From Chinchilla lanigera (Eukaryota; Chordata; Mammalia; Rodentia; Chinchillidae), in contig NW_004955405.1 of the NCBI RefSeq assembly GCF_000276665.1, positions 8,801,608-8,865,607 on the forward strand: 64,000 nucleotides of DNA. Direction: 5' to 3'. The notes beneath the pieces were generated by a model. It was not told the origin of the DNA and made no database searches. It saw only the letters and a list, made by a program, of their open reading frames with translations. The translations under genes were made by a program, and so were the position numbers. Positions within the stretch are counted from its first letter, which is position 1. Every line of letters starts with the position of its first letter. Positions 58,301-64,000 of the stretch are shown here, in pieces.

Positions 58301-59560
58301 CACTTATTTCAGTTTTTTCTTTCCTTTTTTTGATAAGGTTGGCTAGGAGTTTACCTATTTTATTTATTCTTTCAAAGAACCAACTCTTTGATTCATGAAT
58401 TCTTTGTACTGTTTTTCTAGTCTCCACTGCATTAATTTCTGCTCTGAGCTTTAAAATTTCCTGCCCTCTTTGGGCTCTGGGTTTGACTTGCTCTTTTTTT
58501 TTCTAGGAACTTGAGGTGCAGCATAAAATTGTTTATTTGTGGTTGTTCTGTTTTCCTGAGGTGGGAGTTCACCGTTATAAATTTCCCTCTGAGGACTGCT
58601 TTCATTGCATCCCACAGGTTCCTATAGGTTGTATCTCCATTTTTGTTTGTTTGTAAATAGTGTTTAATCTCTACTTTGATTTCATCTGTGACCCATTGGT
58701 TGTTCAGGAGGATGTTATTTACTTTCTGTTTATGGAGTTTCTGTGTTTTCTTTGGTCATTAATTTCCAATTTCACTGCACTATGGTCTGATAGTATACAT
58801 GGGATAATTTCAATTCCTTTGCATTTACTTAAACATGTTCTATGTATTAGTATATGGTCTAGTTTACAGAACATCCCATGTGCAGCTGAGAAGAATGTGT
58901 ATTCTGATGCTGTTGGGTGGAATACTCTGTAAAAGTCTACTAAATCCATATGTTCACATGGTTGGTTAATTTCTGTTATTTCTTTCCCAATTTTTTGTCT
59001 AGTTGATCTATCTCTTTGTGACAATGGTATGTTACAGTCCCCTGTTATGACTGTGTTGCTACTTAGTTCATTTCTCATGTCTGTTAGAATTTGTCTTATA
59101 TAGGTGGGTGCTCCTATATTTGGTATATAGATTTTTATGATTGTTATCTCTTCCTCTTAAAGCTTCCCTTTCACAAGTATGTAGTGACCTTCTTTATCTC
59201 TTTTGATTGTTCTTGGCTTCAAGTTCACGTTTTCTGCAAACAGAATAGCCACACCTTTTTTCTAGGTTTCTGAGGCATGGAGTATTGTTTTCCATCATTT
59301 AATTTTCAGTCTTTGAATTTCCCTTTGAGTTAAATGTGTTTCTTGTATAGAACACATAGTTGGGTTTTGTTTCCTAATCCACTATCCAAGTCTGCTACTT
59401 TTGGTTGGTGCATTGAGACCACTTACACTGATGGTTATAACTGATATATACTGGCTTATCTTTGTCATGCTGTTTTCCTGCTGTTGGATCCTCCTTTTTC
59501 CCTCTGTTCTATTGCTTGCTCTGCTTGTTGGTTCCTTTCTGTTGTTCTTGAAGTTACAGT
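58300..59560 (-). pseudogene. L1 ORF2 endonuclease and linker remnant (copy 2)
   Basis: The minus-strand piece 58719-59078 (119 residues) includes 'VITGDCNIPLSQRDRSTRQK', 'MDLVDFYRVFHPTASEYTFF' and 'DHILIHRT', which are endonuclease-domain landmarks including the GDxN and DH-type motif positions. The upstream third (about 59080-59560) is still similar to copy 1 at 23160-23560 but is broken into other frames, so the N-terminal catalytic half is not encoded intact. The linker near 58370 matches 22470 in copy 1. Confidence 0.92.
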
Positions 59561-59639
59561 CTGTTTTATCTCTTTCTAGTATATCTTTTAGTACTCTGTA
59601 GGACTGGTTTGGTGCTCATGAATTTCTTCAGTTGTTCTT

Positions 59640-60573
59640 TATCATGAAAATATTTTATTTCTCCATTAAAGCTTTGCAGGGTACATCAATCTGGGTTGGA
59701 AGTTGTTTTCTTTCAGTATCTGAAATACTTTACTCCAAGCTCTTCTTGACTTGATGGTTTGTGTTGAGAAATCTGCTGTGATTCTGATGGGCTTTCCTTT
59801 ATAGGTGATTTGTTTCTTTCCTCAACAGCTTTTAATATTCTGAGCTTTTGTTGAGTTTCCAGGATCTTGATCATTATATGTCTGGGTGTAGATTTATTTT
59901 GCTTATGATTAACTGGAGCTCTATATGCTTCTCTTATCTGGATATCCGATTCTCTTACCATGCCTGGCAAACTTTCTGCTATTATTTCTGCAAGTAAGTC
60001 TTTTTATGTCATTTCTGTTGGCACCTGCTGTTTCATTAACCCCTATTAATCTGACATTGTTTCTCTGCTTCATCTTGCAGTTGTTGAAATTGTTATTTCC
60101 TGGTTTCTTGTTGTTTTTAAGAGATCCCTCCTTTCACATTCATTAGTGGCAATGTGGTCTTCAAGGTCTGAAAGTCTATCTTCAGCTTCGTTCAGGCGGT
60201 TTTGCAAGCTTTTAGTGGAATTTTTCAGTTCCTGGATATCTGTTTGCATCTGTTTCATACCTTCTAGTTCTTCTCTATATTGTTCCCTGAAGGTTTCATT
60301 GACTTGTCTATGCTCTTCTATTTTCTTGTCTATGTCATCTTTGGATATGCTGAACATTTCCTTCATTACTGTTGTCATTTCTTTTCTCACCTGAGACATT
60401 ATTTCTGATCTGATGTCTTCTATGGCCTGATGGAGTTGTTTCCTTACTTCAGTTGCTATCATTTCAGAAATTTCAGGTGTATGACTTCCAGGCTCTTCTG
60501 TGTTGATGTCTCCTAGACTTGTTTTGGATGGTGTAGAGGTCTGGGATTGCATTTTGCTCCTTCGTTTTGTCAT
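59640..60573 (-). pseudogene. L1 ORF1 remnant (copy 2)
   Basis: The start codon at 60571-60573 opens 'MTKRRSKMQSQTS', followed by about 168 codons to a stop at 60067-60069. That stop is TGA where a CGA arginine codon is likely, in sequence that carries on in frame beyond it (a second in-frame piece is 59713-59970). The N-terminal part is basic, then a long charged coiled coil (about 60130-60440, rich in E, K, Q and L, for example 'LKNSTKSLQNRLNEAEDRLS'). The later part corresponds to the RNA-binding and C-terminal domains. ORF1 proteins form trimers that coat L1 RNA. This copy is interrupted. Confidence 0.93.
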
Positions 60574-61366
60574 TTTTGAAGAACCAGAGACTCCCTGTAG
60601 TGCAGTCTCACTGTCCTGATTGTGTGTGAGTGGCATGGCGAGAGTTTGACGATCCCCAGTACTCAGTGTAGCTCCTGTGCTGGTGAGTGGTGGCAAGGTG
60701 GGGTCCCAGATGCTCCTGACCTTTCTTGCATTCAGTTGGCTCCCAGGATGTGTGGGAAGGGTGGGAGAGGCTCGCTGGTGTTCCTTAGACTGTCTGGGGT
60801 TCGGCCCAGCTTCAAGAGTGTGGCGGGGGGATGTAGGCCAATTCACTGAGGCTTCAGATATTGCCCAGGACAGAGCCTGCTTCCCACACTGGAAGGGGAA
60901 GGGTGAGGGTGAGCTCCCCAAGGCCGCTGACTATGTTCAGGTTTCAGCAGAGCTACCAGAGGGGTGTGAGTTGTTCTGGCAGTGACCACCAAGGCCCCAG
61001 AAGTTGTCCTGGGATCCATGTGCCTCACACCCGAGTGGAGGAGGCCCCAGAATAGCTCACCAGGTTCCTAAACACGTCACTTTCAGCCCAGCCCCTGAAG
61101 ACACACTATGGGTGTGACGGGGAGCCTCCTAGACCCCAGAGGGTGCCTGACGTTTCGCCTGCCTTGCACGCTGGTCAGAGAGGCAGAGCCCAGACTCACC
61201 GGGCTTCCTGAAGATGTCCAGGGCTCAGCCCAGCCTAGGAAGACACAGTATGGGTGTGGCAGGTAGCCACTGAGGCCCCAGAGAGTGCCTGAGATTTCTC
61301 CTGCCTTGCACGCTGGTCAGGGAGGCAGAGCCCAGACTCACTGGGCTTCCTGAAGATGTCTGGGCT
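60574..61366 (-). promoter_or_regulatory. L1 5' UTR with tandem monomers (promoter region)
   Basis: This is GC-rich, unlike the surroundings. Two clear monomers lie at 61084-61225 and 61226-61366, sharing tatgggtgtg, ctgccttgcacgctggtcag, ggcagagcccagactcac and gggcttcctgaagatgtc, with a 142-base period. A third, more diverged copy is at about 60945-61083. In rodent L1s, 5' monomers act as the internal promoter. Promoter activity here is inferred from that analogy. Confidence 0.85.
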
Positions 61367-61384
61367 AAAGGATATCTTCTTTTA

Positions 61385-62025
61385 CTTTCTGTGAAAATTA
61401 TGAAATTGATTCCTGTTATACATTTCCAGAACAAAAAAGTAATAAATCCACTGTATTAGCTATAACAAGTCACATTTGGTATTTAGCATGCATATTCCAA
61501 ATCCTTAACAACAATCTAAACAGCAAGTATTACCCTCTTTGTTTTATAGACAAAAGTCTCTCAGGCAGAAGACCCAAATTTTGCCTGCAGTGAGAAAAAT
61601 AGAAACACAAACTTTTTTTAAATTCACAATGCTAGGAGCACCACTACCACACTGTACCTTCATAAATCGGTTACGAAAATTCTTGGGATGTGATAGCTAG
61701 TACAGACAAATATAAGTGCTGCATAAAGATGATAAAATATCAAAAATGAAACATGCTGATTTTCCTTCTTATTAATTAAGTGACATTTTGTTACTAAAAG
61801 TCCTATGAGATGTTATTTGATTTACTTTAGTTTTTTTTCTCTGGTAAGGGAGGTATAAAATTTTAGAAAGGGCAAGTGATATTCAAAAGCAACAGCAAAA
61901 ACTTTATGGAACTGTTTCTCACAGTACAGAGGAGTTTTTCTAATCAGTGCCCCTACTTCAGCAGATCAGTTTGATGACAGTACTTGGAGATACTATAAAG
62001 AGCAGTAACTAATGCTAATTAGTAC
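61385..62025. other. unassigned non-coding stretch
   Basis: AT-rich sequence beyond the L1. No gene or repeat is recognised. Confidence 0.5.
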
Positions 62026-62027
62026 TT

Positions 62028-62165
62028 AACGGAGTAGAGCCACAAGCATTATCTTATTCATTAATTTTCACCACACGCTCCTAAAGCAAGTAGAATTATC
62101 CCTCTTAGAGAGAGAGAAAGTCCACATCACACAAGTAATGGCAACCCACTTCCAGAAAGTGTTGG
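62028..62165 (-). mobile_element. MIR SINE
   Basis: 'gccacaagcattatcttattcattaattttcaccacacgctcctaaagcaagtagaattatccctcttagag' follows the MIR reverse-strand order (ctttacatgcattatctcatttaatcctcacaac...). Confidence 0.75.
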
Positions 62166-62369
62166 TAATAAATACAAAGGACCCCCATGCTGAGGACTTT
62201 TAAATTCCTTATATATAGAAAGGCATCAATGAGTACAGTTTTGGACATGATCAATAACTACCCTCATACCCAAAAACAATCACTGAAAATCTCCTGTATA
62301 CCAAAAGACAAAACACGACTTCAGACAACTGTACTATCATAATGAAGATAATAATAACAGCAAGGGGAG

Positions 62370-62575
62370 GAGGAGGAAAAGCTAGTAACTGATGCACACA
62401 TCCACCAGATAAGATGGTAAATATCTATGATCTTGTGAAGCAGGTATTACTGTTCCCATCTAAGAGAAAATCAAGGGGACTTACCCACAATCACAATGAC
62501 AGCTGAGAGTTGGTTGTAGAGCCAGTTTGGTCCCAAGGCCCACACACTTGACCATTACATTACCCAGTTAAACAA
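62370..62575 (-). mobile_element. MIR SINE
   Basis: 'tgaagcaggtattactgttcccatctaagagaaaatcaaggggacttacccacaatcacaatgacagctgagagttgg' and 'ttggtcccaaggcccacacacttgacc' give a longer MIR in reverse orientation. Confidence 0.8.
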
Positions 62576-62579
62576 GGAT

Positions 62580-63325
62580 GACTAGTTTTTATGTTTGAAC
62601 CAAGATTAACTGGGCAAAATTGAAGTTACTTCCCTTCCAGGGCCAGAGGCTAAGCCCTTTCATTCCCCTCAGCCAGGGGCACAAGGCAAGGTCAAGCCAG
62701 ATCTGGTCTACCCCACCTTAAATCACCTGCGGGCTATTACCTACTTCTACTGGCTTTATCTACTACTCCCTGGATCCAATTTACTCTTGCAATGCAATAG
62801 TTTCTGTGTAAATGAGCTCTATTAGTAGCCCTTATTCATTCCTTCTGAAAACCATGCTTACAGGCAGGAAAACAGAATGTCAGAGTATCAAATTCATTTC
62901 TTAAAATATATATCTCTTAAAAACAGCTCTCCCTAGTTATATTTTTCTGTGTCTGATAAATTTTGAGAGAAAATTCATACTACCATGTATTTTGTAAGCT
63001 GAGTCATGTTTATTAGAAATAAAGCAACAAAAGTAGAAACACTTCATATGTAAGTATCTCTAAAGGCTTTTCCATAAGCTAATTAATTACTCACTCATTC
63101 CAAATTCACTCCTCACTCTATTTACCAACAGGCACTTCAAGGACCCTCCACAGGAGAATCGCCTGGGGTGGCTGCAGCTAACACAGTCAGACCTGAGGAA
63201 CCCTAGCCTTCCAGATGCAACTGATGCAACACCAACCCACAGCTCAGCTGTCTTAAAAGCTCTAACCTGTGACATAACTGAGTCCCTCTGATGTGCCAAA
63301 AAGGACAAACAGTTGTGCACAGAGC
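62580..63325. other. unassigned non-coding stretch
   Basis: No gene is recognised. The minus-strand frame at 63087-63344 lacks domains. Confidence 0.5.
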
Positions 63326-63329
63326 TTAT

Positions 63330-63790
63330 CTGCACCCCCTTCAATCATTCCCTCTGCTTCCCCGACTTCCCCCCTCCGCTATTCTTTACATACAAAGGGA
63401 TCCTTTTCAAGGCCTTTGTCAGATCTCCAACCTTCTCTATTCAAAACTTTCCAAGAGCTTCTCAGCTCCCTCAAAGGCCACCAGCCCTGAAGACTGCCCT
63501 GCACTGCCTTTCTGTGTGTCTCCACCCACTCTCAGCCTTTTTCTCCTGCAAGTATCTGCACCACCTCTGCCCCAGCTCCTTGAAGGTCCTGCTGGAGGAC
63601 CATCGTCACACAGGCCTTCTCTGGCCACTCCTCAAGCATCCTGTCCCTGCTCCCGCCTGCTGGGATCCTCTGTAGCATGCACCACTACCTAACATGTTTA
63701 CTATTTAATTTGTTACCTCCACTAAAGCATCTACTTCATGAAAGCAGGAACTTTTTTCTTATTCTGTTTTGTTTTTAAATGTACCCACTT
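63330..63790 (+). mobile_element. L2 LINE 3' region
   Basis: 'ccctctgcttccccgacttcccccctccg', 'gatctccaaccttctctattcaaaactttccaagagcttctcagc', 'cactcctcaagcatcctgtccc' and 'ttaatttgttacctccactaaagcatctacttcatgaaagcaggaac' follow the L2 3' UTR order. The plus-strand frames here (133 and 120 residues, Pro/Ser/Leu-rich) are products of this sequence, not genes. Confidence 0.7.
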
Positions 63791-63879
63791 AGTACACGGA
63801 AATCCAAAAGTGTATTTGTCAAATCCAAAAGTATCTAAAGGAGATTTAGATGGAGGGGGGCAGGGCTCAAATTCCTTAG

Positions 63880-64000
63880 ATAAAATGGCACTGTATTTGT
63901 ACACTCTCCCATATACTTTAGAGCATCTCTAGATTACTTATAATGTATAAATGCTATGCAAATAGTTATACTGTGTTGTTTAGGGATTAATAACAAGTCT
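63880..64000. mobile_element. Tigger-class DNA transposon fossil, copy 2 (cut by window end)
   Basis: 'ttagagcatctctagattacttataatgtataaatgctatgcaaatagttatactgtgttgtttaggg' shares its core with 8965-9185 in the same orientation. The rest lies outside the window. Confidence 0.65.

Larger units (their letters stand above)
55009..61383 (-). mobile_element. near full-length L1 retrotransposon (copy 2)
   Basis: The element occupies 55023-61366, reverse strand. From right to left it has a 5' UTR with tandem 142-bp monomers (60945-61366), ORF1 (start at 60573), ORF2 (about 59560-55640), and a 3' UTR with a polypyrimidine block and poly-A end at about 55023-55045. The flanks aaagataccttcctttt (55010-55026) and aaaggatatcttctttt (61367-61383) look like a diverged target duplication. 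It contains a 100-N gap at 58062-58161. Stops and frame changes make it inactive. Confidence 0.95.

Noticed and set aside
61050..61366. CRISPR-like or satellite repeat array
   Set aside because: Two to three 142-base units located at the L1 5' end are L1 monomers; there are no short palindromic repeats or spacers.
63291..63692. 133-codon Pro/Ser-rich plus-strand frame
   Set aside because: The DNA follows the L2 LINE 3' region. The frame is a by-product of its pyrimidine-rich composition.

Overview
This is a stretch of mammalian nuclear DNA with no recognisable host gene. It is AT-rich and dense in stop codons. The reading frames that look protein-like are all decayed LINE-1 (L1) remnants. 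The SINEs are rodent types: tRNA-Ala-derived ID elements with A-box and B-box sequence, 7SL-derived B1 elements (some with the internal duplication of mature B1), and B1-ID chimeras. I saw no B2 or B4 elements, which argues against a mouse- or rat-like genome. A non-murid rodent fits best, and I lean towards a castorimorph such as beaver; this is inferred from repeat content alone. The window is probably intronic or intergenic, and I could not tell which.

Layout. 1-20.7 kb holds unique DNA with scattered ID and B1 copies, a MER5-like hAT element, two or three Tigger-like DNA-transposon fossils and a local 145-bp direct duplication. About 20.75-24.8 kb is a reverse-strand L1 that has lost the reverse-transcriptase core through internal deletions and carries a B1 insertion. 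25-33 kb contains more ID, B1 and MIR copies. 33.2-33.85 kb is an old L1M tail carrying an ID insertion. 36.8-37.95 kb is a three-layer nest: an ID inside an L1 inside a Tigger-like element. From 42 kb onward the rodent SINEs almost disappear, leaving old MIR, L2, MaLR-type LTR and L1M material. At 49.3-49.7 kb a 3'-UTR-only L1 splits a MIR. At 55.0-61.4 kb lies a near full-length reverse-strand L1 with tandem 142-bp 5' monomers, broken ORFs and a 100-N assembly gap in the reverse-transcriptase region. The window ends in an L2 tail and a Tigger-like fragment.

There is no operon-like or pathway organisation. What the window records is a layered history of transposon insertion. In order of age, from sequence decay and nesting, it runs L2/MIR/MLT1/MER5/Tigger, then L1M, then the rodent L1s, then ID and B1. 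I found no convincing new biological system. The most useful observations are the 5' monomer architecture of the large L1, the nested insertions, a tailless ID with long flanking repeats, and the abrupt SINE asymmetry. All repeat-family names come from reading the sequence and remembered family features, not from a database search.
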